This document shows positions 46,030 to 55,239 of a stretch of 64,000 bases of DNA, one piece after another. The position numbers were made by a program, and so were the translations under genes. The notes under the pieces are model-generated. The model was given only the letters and a program-made list of their open reading frames with translations, was not told the origin of the DNA and made no database searches. How positions within the stretch are numbered: the first letter of the stretch is position 1; each line of letters starts with the position of its first letter. Source of the stretch: Bradyrhizobium ottawaense (lineage in GTDB: Bacteria; Pseudomonadota; Alphaproteobacteria; Rhizobiales; Xanthobacteraceae); NCBI RefSeq assembly GCF_002278135.3, contig NZ_CP029425.2, positions 6,238,001 to 6,302,000 of the forward strand, read 5' to 3'.

Positions 46030-46658
46030 CGCCGAAGGCCGCCCAGGACCGGCGACTCGCCGGGCAGCATGTTCGATCTGATATCGCTGTCCATGCGACC
46101 CGAGTCCTGCTGGATGAAACCGGCGCCGAACGACAGACTGAGGTTGGAGGTCGGTTTGAACTCGACGCCCGCAAATGCGCTGGTGCCGGGTACCGCGCCC
46201 GACGTCAGCGGCGCCACCGAGCTGCCGATGCCATTGCCATATTTCAACGTCTCGAAGCCGGCAAAGAACGTCACGGGCAAGCCGCCAGCTGTCTTGGTGG
46301 TGTAGCCGAACTGCGTGCTGTCATAGGAGAGCGCGCTGAAATTGCCGGCAAGTCCGCTCTGACTAAGCCCGGTCTGACTCTGCCCGGTCTGACTGAGCCC
46401 GCTCCAATTGAGGTTGCCGCGCTGGCTGCCGACGAAGAAGCCATTCGCAAAATTAGTGCGCCCGCCTGCGTCACCGGCATTGAAGCTTGGAAAATTGCCG
46501 TAAGGATCCGAGCTCTGGCCATCGCTGCCGCCAAAGCCAAACGGTCCGCCCGGTATGACATACCTCAGCGGTGCAACTTGCGCATCAACGGAGGTGCCGC
46601 CGAGCCAGAGCACGGCGAAGATAGCTGCAAGACCGCATGAAGTTGCAAGGCGGGACAT
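46026..46658 (-). CDS. Secreted protein with GLSQTGQ-type repeats
   Basis: A 210-residue exported protein. Signal peptide LATSCGLAAIFAVLWLGGTS. The mature part is Gly/Ser-rich with the short repeats GLSQTGQSQTGLSQSGL near residue 85-101, then alternating beta-strand-like stretches (FFAGFETLKYGN, SAFAGVEFKPTSNLSLSFGA), as in small outer-membrane beta-barrel domains. AAGGTTACC precedes the ATG. Function unknown; probably outer-membrane or cell-surface. Confidence 0.75.
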   Translation of the reverse strand: MSRLATSCGLAAIFAVLWLGGTSVDAQVAPLRYVIPGGPFGFGGSDGQSSDPYGNFPSFNAGDAGGRTNFANGFFVGSQRGNLNWSGLSQTGQSQTGLSQSGLAGNFSALSYDSTQFGYTTKTAGGLPVTFFAGFETLKYGNGIGSSVAPLTSGAVPGTSAFAGVEFKPTSNLSLSFGAGFIQQDSGRMDSDIRSNMLPGESPVLGGLRR

Positions 46659-46735
46659 TCAGGTAACCTTCGAAAACCTCGCAAATCATACCCTCCGGCG
46701 ATGAGGAATGCCAGCAAGGCTGCGCCGGCATCGCC

Positions 46736-47120
46736 TCAGCCGGGTTCCGGGATACCCATGCCGAAGGTGAGCTGATTGCCATCGGCATCAACGATGTCGA
46801 AATCGCGCATGCCGTAATCGCGATCCTCCGGCTGGTTGATGGCCTGGCGCCACGGCCGGACAATTCGGCATAGAGCTGGTCGACGTCGCGGACGAAAATG
46901 CAGAGGCCGCCCTGCCCGGGCAATCGTTTCGTCCTGGCCGCTGCAAGCAGATGCAGAGCGACAACGTCGCGGCAGAGGCAGGCATAGGACAAGGGCGCAC
47001 ACCATATTCGAAGGTGACCTCGAACCCGAGCACGTCGCGGTAATAGGCGAGGCTCGCGGCGATGTCGGAGACGACGAAAACGGTGGCGGAGCCGGCCATC
47101 ATGGGATGTTCGTCGGTCAT
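46736..47120 (-). pseudogene. VOC-fold (glyoxalase-like) gene with two frameshifts
   Basis: The start in one frame is SATVFVVSDIAASLAYYRDV then LGFEVTFEYG. The middle in a second frame is APLSYACLCRDVVALHLLAA then GQGGLCIFVRDVDQLYAELS. The end in a third frame is AINQPEDRDYGMRDFDIVDA then GNQLTFGMGIPEPG (stop 46736). Joined, they give one complete VOC-fold protein of about 127 residues. The breaks lie near 46995 and 46850. A single gene with two independent indels is most likely a pseudogene; base-call errors are the alternative. Confidence 0.75.
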
Positions 47121-47212
47121 CTGTCCTCTCCAAGTCGCGAGCAATCTCCCGCACGCAGCCTAGCATGCGCGCCCGAGGTCTTGCACGGGTCGCGCCGCAA
47201 CGTAAGCTGGTC

Positions 47213-47359
47213 ATGAAGCGGGCCCTCTTGCCGCTGACGATGCCGCATCTGACGGAACGGACTGACGATGTCTGGCGGCTGATCGGCGATGGCGCCCTTG
47301 CGGCCGCCCGCGAAGTCTTGCGCAAGATCGAGGGGCAGTTGAAGGCGCTGCCTCAATGA
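47213..47359 (+). CDS. Possible small helical protein before enoyl-CoA hydratase
   Basis: A 48-residue frame (MKRALLPLTMPHLTERTDDV; LIGDGALAAAREVLRKIEGQ). Amphipathic helices and normal codon use, ending four bases before the next gene, but no ribosome site is evident and I know no homologue. May be coding or chance. Confidence 0.3.
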   Translation: MKRALLPLTMPHLTERTDDVWRLIGDGALAAAREVLRKIEGQLKALPQ

Positions 47360-47362
47360 AGC

Positions 47363-48148
47363 ATGGAGAACTCGGTGACATCTGACGACCCGGTCGTATA
47401 CGAGCGTCTCGACGACATCGCCCGCATCACGCTGCGCCGCTCGCCCGTCAATGCGCTGAGCCTCGAGATGATCCGCGCAGTTGTTGCCGCCTTCCGCCGC
47501 GCTGCGGACGACGACGGCGCACGCGTGGTCGTGCTGGCGAGCGCAATTGCAAAACGTTTTTCGGCGGGCCTCGACCTCGACATCCTGCTTGGCAGATCCG
47601 GCGCCGAGATCCGGGAATTCCTCCAGGCGCTCTATATCGACCTTTACGATGCCCAGTACGGGCTCGGAAAGCCCTCGATCGCCGCGGTCGGCGGCGCGGC
47701 GCGGGGCGGCGGCATGACCATGGCGGTGTCCTGCGACGTGGTGCTGGCAGCCGAGAGCGCGACGTTCGGCTATCCCGAGATCGACGTCGGCGTCATTCCC
47801 GCGATCCACTACGCGCATCTGCCGCGCATCGTCGGACGACACCGCGCCTTCGAGCTGCTGTTCACCGGCCGGGTCTTCAGCGCCATGGAAGCACGCGATC
47901 TCGGCGTGGTGAATCGCGTCATCGCGGATGCGGAGCTCGAGGCCGAGGTCGCGAAGCTCGCTGCGCAGTTCACCGGCAAATCAGCCGCGGTGCTGCGCAT
48001 GGGCCGCGCGGCCTTCATGCGCCAGATCGATCTCGACTATCGCCGCAGCATTGCAAGCGCCGTGGACGATTTCTGCAACGTCGCGACGTCGGATGAGGCG
48101 CAGGAGGGCTTGAGGGCGTTCGTGGAGAAGCGGACGCCGAAATGGTGA
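47363..48148 (+). CDS. Enoyl-CoA hydratase/isomerase family protein
   Basis: A 261-residue crotonase-fold enzyme: RITLRRSPVNALSLEMIRAV, the oxyanion-hole ASAIAKRFSAGLDLDILLGR and AAVGGAARGGGMTMAVSCDV, then GYPEIDVGVIPAIHYAHLPR. The position of the second catalytic Glu is not classical, so the exact reaction is uncertain. A GTG 12 bases after the ATG is an alternative start. Confidence 0.9.
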   Translation: MENSVTSDDPVVYERLDDIARITLRRSPVNALSLEMIRAVVAAFRRAADDDGARVVVLASAIAKRFSAGLDLDILLGRSGAEIREFLQALYIDLYDAQYGLGKPSIAAVGGAARGGGMTMAVSCDVVLAAESATFGYPEIDVGVIPAIHYAHLPRIVGRHRAFELLFTGRVFSAMEARDLGVVNRVIADAELEAEVAKLAAQFTGKSAAVLRMGRAAFMRQIDLDYRRSIASAVDDFCNVATSDEAQEGLRAFVEKRTPKW

Positions 48149-48185
48149 GGACAGCAGGCCCCGCGCGTGTCGGGGCGCCGCGCGT

Positions 48186-48821
48186 TCAGGCGGTCCTGTC
48201 GACGGAGGACGACGTGTCGGCCGGCGGATATTTCGTCACCGGCACCATGAAGGATTTCGTGCCGACCTGGTAGATGACCTTGCCGTTCTGCCCGTCATCG
48301 GTCGCGATCTGCGTCTGCCCGAACATGATGACGTTCTTGTAGACGTAGCCGGTGCCCTGGCGCGTGACGCCGTCGGTGGTGACGCTGACCTGCGCTTCCT
48401 TGCCATTGACCGCGAGCACCTTGAAGCTCGCGCTCTTGCCGTTGGCGCTGGAATAGCCGCCCCAGCTTCCCATGAGGCGGCTGTCGGAAGCCGGCGGGGC
48501 CTGCTTCTCGAGATTCGCGGTCTGCTTGCCGGCGCCCCCGAAGGAGAACAGCATCACCATGTTCTTGCCGTCCTTGGTGCCGACCGTGACCCCGCCAAAA
48601 GTGATAAGTGTGCCCTGAACCTCGGCAAAGCCGCGCTCGGTGTGCCCGTTATGGGTGTACTCGACCTGCGCCCGGGCGCCGCGGATGTTCACGACCTTGA
48701 AGCCGACGGGCTGGTTGTTGCCCACCCAATTGCCCTTCCAGTCGCCGACCAGAGCACTCTGGTGATACAGCCGCTCGTTGGCGGGCGAAATCTGGTTGGT
48801 GCTCGATGTGACGGTGGCCAT
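48186..48821 (-). CDS. Protein with two homologous beta-rich repeats, unknown function
   Basis: A 211-residue protein built of two similar halves. First: ALVGDWKGNWVGNNQPVGFK, VVNIRGARAQVEYTHNGHTE, LITFGGVTVGTKDGKN. Second: RLMGSWGGYSSANGKSASFK, VLAVNGKEAQVSVTTDGVTR, VIMFGQTQIATDDGQN. Each is about 75 residues and probably one small beta domain. No signal peptide is evident with ATG 48821; a TTG nine codons upstream is in frame. I recognise no family of known function. Confidence 0.75.
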   Translation of the reverse strand: MATVTSSTNQISPANERLYHQSALVGDWKGNWVGNNQPVGFKVVNIRGARAQVEYTHNGHTERGFAEVQGTLITFGGVTVGTKDGKNMVMLFSFGGAGKQTANLEKQAPPASDSRLMGSWGGYSSANGKSASFKVLAVNGKEAQVSVTTDGVTRQGTGYVYKNVIMFGQTQIATDDGQNGKVIYQVGTKSFMVPVTKYPPADTSSSVDRTA

Positions 48822-49019
48822 TGGACTGCTCGGAGACAGGTCTGACAAACCCGCTTTCGTTCGCCTCAGCAGATGTCAGGGTGCTGGCTCGAAACGGACA
48901 GAAACCACGCGATTAGGGACACGCGCCGGTTAACGATCGATTAATTTCAACTGCCGGGTGCGGTGGGGCAAATGATCTCATCTTCGGTAGGCGCGGGCAT
49001 CGTCCGGACAACCCGAGTT

Positions 49020-51878
49020 CTAGAAGGCGAGCCTCAACCCGCCGCGCCCGCCATAAACCACACTCGAGTCCGACGCCTTCAGGTAGTCGCCAGAGACGAA
49101 GAAGCTGGCCGCGCCTCGGCTGAGCTCGAGGCCGCCTCCGCCCAGAACACCCCAGATCGTGTCGGCGCCCGGCGTTGCGAACGGAATGGCCTCGCCGAGC
49201 AGCGTGGCGTTCACCGCCGCACCGCCCACCCGTTGCGCGCCGAGCACGCCAACGCGGAGGCTCCCGGTGATCACCGCAAAGTCGGCGCTACGGATCGTTC
49301 CCGATAATTTCAGCTCAGCGCGCTCCTCGAGCTCCGACAGCCGGCGTCCGCCCACCGTCAGACTCGCCGTCGAAGCGCTCTCGTTGTAGCCGCCGAGGTT
49401 GCCGGCGAGATAGCGGATGCGTCCCACCGGGGTCAGCCGCCACGTCGTGCCGCCCATCTCGCCCAGCTCGATGTGACGCCCGAGACCGAGTTCGGGGATC
49501 GCGTACAAGCCGGCGTAGTCGCCCAGGGCAGTCTCGATCCCGGTCGGCGCCAGATTGTTGCTGACCACGCGGGAGCTATGTCCTGACAAGCGGCCGAGCT
49601 GGATCATCATGTCGAGGAAGGTGTCGCCGAACGTGCCGCGGGCGAAGGCGCCGCCGAACGCGACATCCGAGCTGACGCCGTTGAGATTGAGATCCTCCGT
49701 GCTCCGCATGGCGCCCGCGCCGACGAACGCGCCGAGACGAAAGAACGGATTGGCCTGCCAGTCTCCGCCGATGAAACCGCCCTGGAAGCGATTGACGGTG
49801 TGGAGCAGCGGGCCTGTTGCCGATTGATCTCGCTCGCCGGCGAAGCCGCGCGCCCACATGCTCACTCCGCCGCCATAGACGGCCGTCGGCCCCTGCGGCG
49901 TCATCACCGCGGCGAAGGCCTCGCGCGCGCCCTGCGCCGGTCTGACCCCCGTGGCGTAGCTCATCGCCGGTCTCGCAGCGGGCGGAGGCGGCTCCGCCAG
50001 CGGCAGCGCCGACGTCACCGCCGCGGAGAACGCCAGGATGTTGCGGTTGGTCGCCGCGAAAGGCGTGGGATCGACCGTGACGACCCGCGATCCCTGCACG
50101 ATGTAAGGCCCCGCCGAAGTGACGGTCACGCCCGCGAGCGAGTTGAAAGTGTAATTGAAGTTGCCACCGCGGAAATCCACCCGATCGGCGCCGCCGCCGA
50201 GATCGATGCGGCCGATGATCCGGGAGCCGGCGAACGAAGTGAGCGTATCGGCCGCAGAACTTAAGGAAATCGCCAGGCTGCTGATATTCGCCGCCGCTAT
50301 CAGGCCGGCATTGCTGATATCGGCCCTCAACGCATAGATCGCCGAAGCGCCGGGATCGCTGACCGACACCGTGCCGGTGTTGAAGAGCGTGAGATCGACG
50401 GTTGTGATCGCAATGCCCCGCCCCGCGATCGTGCCGGAATTGTTGATCGCGGCGATCCCGGCATCGATCGCAACCGCGTTGGAGAGGATCGCGCCGGAAT
50501 TGTCGATAGTCGCCGAGCTCACCGAAACGGCGGAGACGCTTCCCGAGACGGTGCCGCTATTGACGAGCTTGACGCCAGAAAACGAAGCGATGCCGTAGGA
50601 GCCGCCGGAAATGCTGCCGCTGTTGGTGATGTCGCCGGCCCCGACGAGGTTGATGGCCCGCAAATTCCCGACGATCGAGCCGGAGTTGACGATGGTCGCG
50701 CTCGCGGCACTGAGGCCGTCGGAATTGCCGCGCACCAAGCCTGAATTCGTCAGCTTCAGGCTGCCGCTGAGATCGATGCCGGGGCCGCCGGTGGCGGTGA
50801 TGGAGCCGGAGTTGGCGATGGTGGCCGTGGCGCCGTGAACACCTGACGTCACGCCGCTGATCGATCCGGAATTGGCCAGGGTGAGGGCCGTAACATCGAT
50901 CGCCGCCGCGGTGGCCGCGGCGATCGAGCCCGAATTGGTGATGGCGGCGGTCGGTGCGAAGATCGCCGTCGTCTGCCCGCTGATCACGCCCGAATTGACC
51001 AGCGCGAGGTTGACGAATGCATCGATGGCGGTGCCGCCGGTGCCGCTGATCGTGCCCGAATTGACGATGTTGCCAACGTTGGTGAAGATGCCGAACTGGC
51101 CCGAAACGCTGCCGGAATTGTCGAGGTTCAAGGTGAAGCCGGAGGTCCCGATGCCGATGCTGGCGCCACTGATCGTGCCGCGATTGGCGATCGTTGCGCC
51201 CGCGGAATCGACGGCGGTGCCGCCGGACAGGATCGTGCCGCTATTGTCGATCGTCGCGCCGTTCACCGACAAGGCGGCATTGTCGCCATACACCAATCCG
51301 CGGTTCGCGAGCTTGACGGTGGAAAACGAGAGAATGCCGTAATTGCCGGAAATGTTGCCGCTGTTGGTGATGTCGCCAAAGCCGCTCAGGCTGATCGCCT
51401 GGCCGGACGTGCCGACGATCAAGCCGGAATTGGCAATGGTCGCAGTCGCCGCGCGGACACCGTTCTGGCTGCCTTGCACGGATCCCGAATTGGTCAACGT
51501 CAGGCTGCCGCTGAGATCGATGGCGGTGCCTCCGCTCGCGAAGATCAGGGCGGAATTGGTGATCGTGGCCGTGGCGCCGAGAACGCCGGACGTGACGCCG
51601 CTCACCGTGCCGCGATTCAGCAGGCTCCCGGTATTGAAGGTGATGCTCGCGGCACCCGCCGTGACCGTGGCGCCGGTGTCCACGGTGACGTTCAGATTGG
51701 TGAAGCCGGCACCGCCGTAGCCGCCCGCCGTCGCGCCAGTGCAGACGGCCGACACATCGTTCCCGGCCGCGGGCGTGCATGCGGCTTCGGCCCGTGCCGT
51801 CAGCAGCATCGAGACGGAAGCGCAGGCGGCGGCGATCGCCACGCAGCGTGCTGCTACGGCGCCAATTTTCGAAGCCAT
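49020..51878 (-). CDS. Autotransporter (type Va) with repeat-rich passenger
   Basis: A 952-residue surface protein. Signal peptide with VAARCVAIAAACASVSMLLT, cleaved near ARAEA. From about 60 to 560 the passenger is a beta-helix of many degenerate repeats around ITNSGSISG/ATIANSG-type motifs, each about 20-25 residues. The C-terminal 260 residues are an autotransporter beta-barrel (MWARGFAGERDQSA onward) ending GGRGGLRLAF with the outer-membrane C-terminal Phe. The passenger has no recognisable protease triad and may act in adhesion. The start ATG 51878 is followed by a proper signal; the open frame upstream is not needed. Confidence 0.92.
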   Translation of the reverse strand: MASKIGAVAARCVAIAAACASVSMLLTARAEAACTPAAGNDVSAVCTGATAGGYGGAGFTNLNVTVDTGATVTAGAASITFNTGSLLNRGTVSGVTSGVLGATATITNSALIFASGGTAIDLSGSLTLTNSGSVQGSQNGVRAATATIANSGLIVGTSGQAISLSGFGDITNSGNISGNYGILSFSTVKLANRGLVYGDNAALSVNGATIDNSGTILSGGTAVDSAGATIANRGTISGASIGIGTSGFTLNLDNSGSVSGQFGIFTNVGNIVNSGTISGTGGTAIDAFVNLALVNSGVISGQTTAIFAPTAAITNSGSIAAATAAAIDVTALTLANSGSISGVTSGVHGATATIANSGSITATGGPGIDLSGSLKLTNSGLVRGNSDGLSAASATIVNSGSIVGNLRAINLVGAGDITNSGSISGGSYGIASFSGVKLVNSGTVSGSVSAVSVSSATIDNSGAILSNAVAIDAGIAAINNSGTIAGRGIAITTVDLTLFNTGTVSVSDPGASAIYALRADISNAGLIAAANISSLAISLSSAADTLTSFAGSRIIGRIDLGGGADRVDFRGGNFNYTFNSLAGVTVTSAGPYIVQGSRVVTVDPTPFAATNRNILAFSAAVTSALPLAEPPPPAARPAMSYATGVRPAQGAREAFAAVMTPQGPTAVYGGGVSMWARGFAGERDQSATGPLLHTVNRFQGGFIGGDWQANPFFRLGAFVGAGAMRSTEDLNLNGVSSDVAFGGAFARGTFGDTFLDMMIQLGRLSGHSSRVVSNNLAPTGIETALGDYAGLYAIPELGLGRHIELGEMGGTTWRLTPVGRIRYLAGNLGGYNESASTASLTVGGRRLSELEERAELKLSGTIRSADFAVITGSLRVGVLGAQRVGGAAVNATLLGEAIPFATPGADTIWGVLGGGGLELSRGAASFFVSGDYLKASDSSVVYGGRGGLRLAF

Positions 51879-52103
51879 GTGTGCTGGGAATGATGCGGCA
51901 ATTGCGTGTGCGAGATGGGAAACGAAGAGAAACGAACACTCAACTCTTAGGTTGCTTTGCAACGGCCGGCAATCGAGTTGGAACCGGGTCGAACGCGGCT
52001 CGCCCGGGTTGTGGCTAATCCGCCACAAAGCCGACTGCGACGCTACCGTCATCGCGATCGTCGCCACGAGACGGCAGCGAGCATTGGCGACGTAGCACGC
52101 CGC

Positions 52104-52967
52104 TCAGCGCCCCCAGCGGTCCGACCAGATCTTCTCGCCGATCAGGCAGTTGACGCGCGGCTCCTTGTCGGCGACGGGCATCACGGGGCGCTCCGGCGTG
52201 CGGCCGGCGACCTCCATCAGCAGCTTGGTGCGGATCGCCTCCTTGAACTTGTCGCGGTCCTTGATCGTGATGACGAAGGAGCCCGGACCGCCGATGACGC
52301 AGTCCTCGTAGTAGAAATCGAGATTGTCGATATCCATGGTCGAATAGGACGGCTCCTTGACCATGATCGGCAGGCCGTTGATGACGACGCCCTTCTCCAG
52401 CGCGGCGTCCCGCGCCACCGTGACCGGACCGCCATTGTTGTTGGGGCCGTCGCCGGAAATGTCGATCACACGGCGCAGGCCCCGATAGGGATCCTCGTCG
52501 AACAGCGGCATCGCGAACGTGATCGCACCGGAGATCGAGGTGCGCGAGGCGCGCCGGATCGGCGTCTTCATGATCTCGGCGGCGACTGCATCCGCCGTCT
52601 CCGGGCCGTCGATCAGCCGCCAGGGAATGATGATCTTCTGGTCGCTCGAGGCGGCCCACTCGAAATAGGTCACCGCGATCCGGCCGTTCGGTCCGAGCTT
52701 CAGCGCCTGAAGAAATTCCTTCGACTGGATCGCCTGCGCATAGCCTTCGCGCTGGATCGCGAGCTCGTCCATGTCCATGGAGTAGGACACGTCGACCGCG
52801 AGGATCAGCTCGACGTCGACCGTCTGCGCGTCCCTGTCGGCCGCAAACCGCTGCGGCTGGTTCTTTGGCGGTTCAAATTTTGGTCCTGGTGCCGCGATGC
52901 CCGCGACGTCCCCTCCGGCAAACATGCCGGCAACCAGCACAGCCCCGATCGAGAACAGCAAACGCAT
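52104..52967 (-). CDS. DUF1194 domain protein (VWA-like, exported)
   Basis: A 287-residue protein with signal peptide (RLLFSIGAVLVAGMFAGG) and a von Willebrand A-type fold. The metal-site sequence DVELILAVDVSYSMDMDELA has D-x-S-x-S, followed by GRIAVTYFEWAASS and RRVIDISGDGPNNNGGPV. It matches DUF1194. It probably binds a divalent ion and a protein partner in the periplasm; the function is not known. The 5' region to 53246 has no gene. Confidence 0.9.
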   Translation of the reverse strand: MRLLFSIGAVLVAGMFAGGDVAGIAAPGPKFEPPKNQPQRFAADRDAQTVDVELILAVDVSYSMDMDELAIQREGYAQAIQSKEFLQALKLGPNGRIAVTYFEWAASSDQKIIIPWRLIDGPETADAVAAEIMKTPIRRASRTSISGAITFAMPLFDEDPYRGLRRVIDISGDGPNNNGGPVTVARDAALEKGVVINGLPIMVKEPSYSTMDIDNLDFYYEDCVIGGPGSFVITIKDRDKFKEAIRTKLLMEVAGRTPERPVMPVADKEPRVNCLIGEKIWSDRWGR

Positions 52968-53246
52968 CGCAGTCTCCCGTCGTATGACGCGATGGTGACA
53001 TGCAATCGCCGAGCCGCAAAGGGCGAAGATCGCTTGCGCTTCACATTCGAGTTAGGAAGCTGCGGGTCGGGACTGTGCACGCCCTTGCGCGAAGCTGCCG
53101 CCGTGTTGCCGCGCTCGCGCCGATGGAACGCGCCAGATTGCTCGCATCATCGGGGCTCGCGTTGCGCAAAGCCGGAACGACGAGCCGCGGGAGAGAGCGC
53201 CCCACCTACTTGTCCGGCCCGATTTCCATGCTAGGTTGGCCATACA

Positions 53247-53312
53247 GATGGGGATGGAGTCCCCCGATAACCGCCCGCCGGTCGATGACCGTGGTGGGCT
53301 GATGACTCCTGC
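53247..53312 (+). promoter_or_regulatory. Fluoride riboswitch (crcB motif)
   Basis: The conserved elements occur in order: GATGGGGATGGAGTCCCCC, then GATAACCGCCC, a variable stem, then GGGCTGATGACTCCTGC. These are the pseudoknot and loop sequences of the crcB motif, which binds fluoride with Mg2+. It precedes an MFS-crcB-crcB-DUF190 gene set, exactly the expected target. A rho-independent terminator lies 50 bases downstream, and CTCCT/AGGAG at 53306-53320 may form the switching helix. Confidence 0.93.
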
Positions 53313-53361
53313 TTGAGGAGGGGCAAACTTTGGGCCTCTGCCTTCGGCGGGAGCATGGACA

Positions 53362-53384
53362 AACCCGCCGATGGCGGGTTTTTT
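53362..53384 (+). terminator. Intrinsic terminator after the fluoride riboswitch
   Basis: AACCCGCC and GGCGGGTT form a perfect stem with a three-base loop, followed by TTTTG. It is placed between the riboswitch and the first coding gene, so fluoride could act by preventing termination; whether the two structures exclude each other must be tested. Confidence 0.8.
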
Positions 53385-53420
53385 GTTGTCTGGCGACGAA
53401 AGCCGGGAGAAGGCGAAGAC

Positions 53421-54629
53421 GTGACGACGACGACACCGAATGCTGCACGTAGCGCCCTACCCAGGGGGATCTGGGTGCTCGGCTTCGTCTCGATGCTGAT
53501 GGACATCTCCTCCGAGATGATCCACGCGCTCCTGCCGGTCTATCTCGTCACCGTGCTCGGCGCTTCCACGCTCACCGTCGGCTTCATCGAGGGCATCGCG
53601 GAGGCGACGGCCTCGATCACCAAGATCTTTTCCGGCGCATTGTCCGACTGGCTCGGCCGGCGCAAGCTGCTCGCAGCGCTCGGCTACGGGCTCGCGGCCT
53701 TCACCAAACCGCTGTTCCCGCTTGCCCCCAGCGTCGGATGGCTGGTGGCGGCGCGCTTCATCGACCGCGTCGGCAAGGGCATTCGCGGCGCGCCGCGCGA
53801 TGCGCTGATCGCCGATATCGCGCCTCGCGGCCTGCGCGGGGCGAGCTTTGGCCTGCGGCAATCGCTCGACACCATCGGCGCCTTCGTCGGACCGCTCGTG
53901 GCGATCGGCCTGATGTGGTGGACCGCTGACAATTTTACCGCGGTGTTCTGGGTGGCGGTGCTGCCGGCCTTCTTGTCGTTCGGCTTGATCGCGTTCGCGG
54001 TGAGCGAGCCGGAGCCGGATCCGAGCCGGGAGCCTGCAGGGAATCCGCTCAATCTCGCCGCGATGCGGCAGCTCGGCACGGTTTATTGGCGCGTCGTGGC
54101 CGTCGGCGTCGTCTTCACCCTCGCGCGCTTCAGCGAGGCTTTTTTGATCCTGCGGGCACAGAATATCGGGCTCAATGCGATGTGGGTGCCGGCGGTGCTG
54201 GTGCTGATGAACATCGTCTACGCGCTGTCGGCCTATCCGGCCGGCGTGCTCTCGGACCGGATCAACCGGACCGGCCTGCTCGCGCTCGGGCTCGTTTTCC
54301 TCGCGTGTGCCGATCTTGCGCTGGCGCTGCTGCCGAGCCTTGGCGGACTCGCACTCGGCGTCGCGCTGTGGGGGCTGCATATGGGACTGACGCAAGGCCT
54401 GCTCTCGGCCCTCGTCGCCGACGCCGCGCCGCCCAGCCTGCGCGGCACCGCGTTCGGCTATTTCAACCTGTTCACCGGCCTTGCCTTGCTGGCCGCGAGC
54501 GTGATCGCCGGCGCGCTGTGGGACGCCTATGGTCCGGCAGGAACGTTCTTTGCGGGGCTCGGCTTCGCGCTGGTCTCGCTCGTGGGACTATTGGCCGTCG
54601 GCAACGGTCTGGCAGCGGAGGACAAATGA
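53421..54629 (+). CDS. MFS transporter in the fluoride-responsive operon
   Basis: A 402-residue 12-helix carrier: LGFVSMLMDISSEMIHALLP, GFIEGIAEATASITKIFSGA, LSDWLGRRKLLAALGYG and the loop RGAPRDALIADIAPRGLRG. GTG 53421 is chosen because GGAGAAGG lies upstream and it starts just after the terminator. It is the first gene behind the fluoride riboswitch and 19 bases ahead of crcB, so it is probably induced by fluoride. Its substrate is unknown. Confidence 0.9.
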   Translation: MTTTTPNAARSALPRGIWVLGFVSMLMDISSEMIHALLPVYLVTVLGASTLTVGFIEGIAEATASITKIFSGALSDWLGRRKLLAALGYGLAAFTKPLFPLAPSVGWLVAARFIDRVGKGIRGAPRDALIADIAPRGLRGASFGLRQSLDTIGAFVGPLVAIGLMWWTADNFTAVFWVAVLPAFLSFGLIAFAVSEPEPDPSREPAGNPLNLAAMRQLGTVYWRVVAVGVVFTLARFSEAFLILRAQNIGLNAMWVPAVLVLMNIVYALSAYPAGVLSDRINRTGLLALGLVFLACADLALALLPSLGGLALGVALWGLHMGLTQGLLSALVADAAPPSLRGTAFGYFNLFTGLALLAASVIAGALWDAYGPAGTFFAGLGFALVSLVGLLAVGNGLAAEDK

Positions 54630-54648
54630 GGATGAGAGGTCGTTCGTC

Positions 54649-55038
54649 GTGCTGAGCGGAGCAATCGCCATCATGGTCGGCAGCGTGCTCGGCGGCTGCG
54701 CACGCTATTTCGTTTCCGGCGTGATCGCGCGGCGGCTGGGCGAGACGTTTCCGTGGGGCACCATGACCATCAACGTCACCGGTGCCTTCCTGATCGGCAT
54801 TTTCGGCGCGCTGGCGACCCATCCCGGCTCGGCCTTCGCCGCGCCCAATCCGTGGCTGTTCGCGGTGACGGGATTTCTCGGCTGCTACACCACGGTGTCC
54901 TCGTTCAGCCTGCAGACGCTGACGCTCGTGCGGAGCGGCGAACCGATGCATGCGCTCGGCAATGTCGTGTTCTCGGTCGGGCTCTGCCTTGCCGCCGTCA
55001 GCTGCGGTTTCCTCCTTGCGGACGGTCTGGGAGGCTAA
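54649..55038 (+). CDS. crcB: Fluoride channel CrcB/Fluc, first copy
   Basis: A 129-residue four-helix membrane protein with VGSVLGGCARYFVSGVIARR, PWGTMTINVTGAFLIGIFGA (the central Asn), and GFLGCYTTVSSFSLQTLTLV with the conserved Phe/Ser track. CrcB exports fluoride as a dual-topology dimer. GTG 54649 with GAGAGG upstream. With the next gene it forms a two-crcB arrangement, as in fluoride channels built from two different subunits. Confidence 0.93.
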   Translation: MLSGAIAIMVGSVLGGCARYFVSGVIARRLGETFPWGTMTINVTGAFLIGIFGALATHPGSAFAAPNPWLFAVTGFLGCYTTVSSFSLQTLTLVRSGEPMHALGNVVFSVGLCLAAVSCGFLLADGLGG

Positions 55039-55079
55039 CGCGATGGCATTTGTCGAAGCGTTGGCCAGGCCGCGGCTTC

Positions 55080-55230
55080 ACCTCGCCCCGCTTGCGGGGA
55101 GAGGTCGGAATCTGCGTGAAACGCAGATTCCGGGTGAGGGGGACTCTCCGCGAGTCCAACTGCCACCTCCCTCGTGGAGAGCCCCCCTCACCCCGACCCT
55201 CTCCCCGCGCGCGGGGAGAGGGAGAAGGGC
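55080..55230. repeat. Palindromic intergenic repeat between the two crcB genes
   Basis: About 150 bp with stems CGCCCCGC/GCGGGGAG, GGAATCTGCG/CGCAGATTCC, GGACTCTCCGCGAGTCC and CTCCCCGCGCGCGGGGAG, ending in CCTCTCCCCGCG-type sequence. A related short piece is at 36211-36257. Transcription of crcB2 must pass through it. Confidence 0.75.
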
Positions 55231-55239
55231 TAGAGGCCG

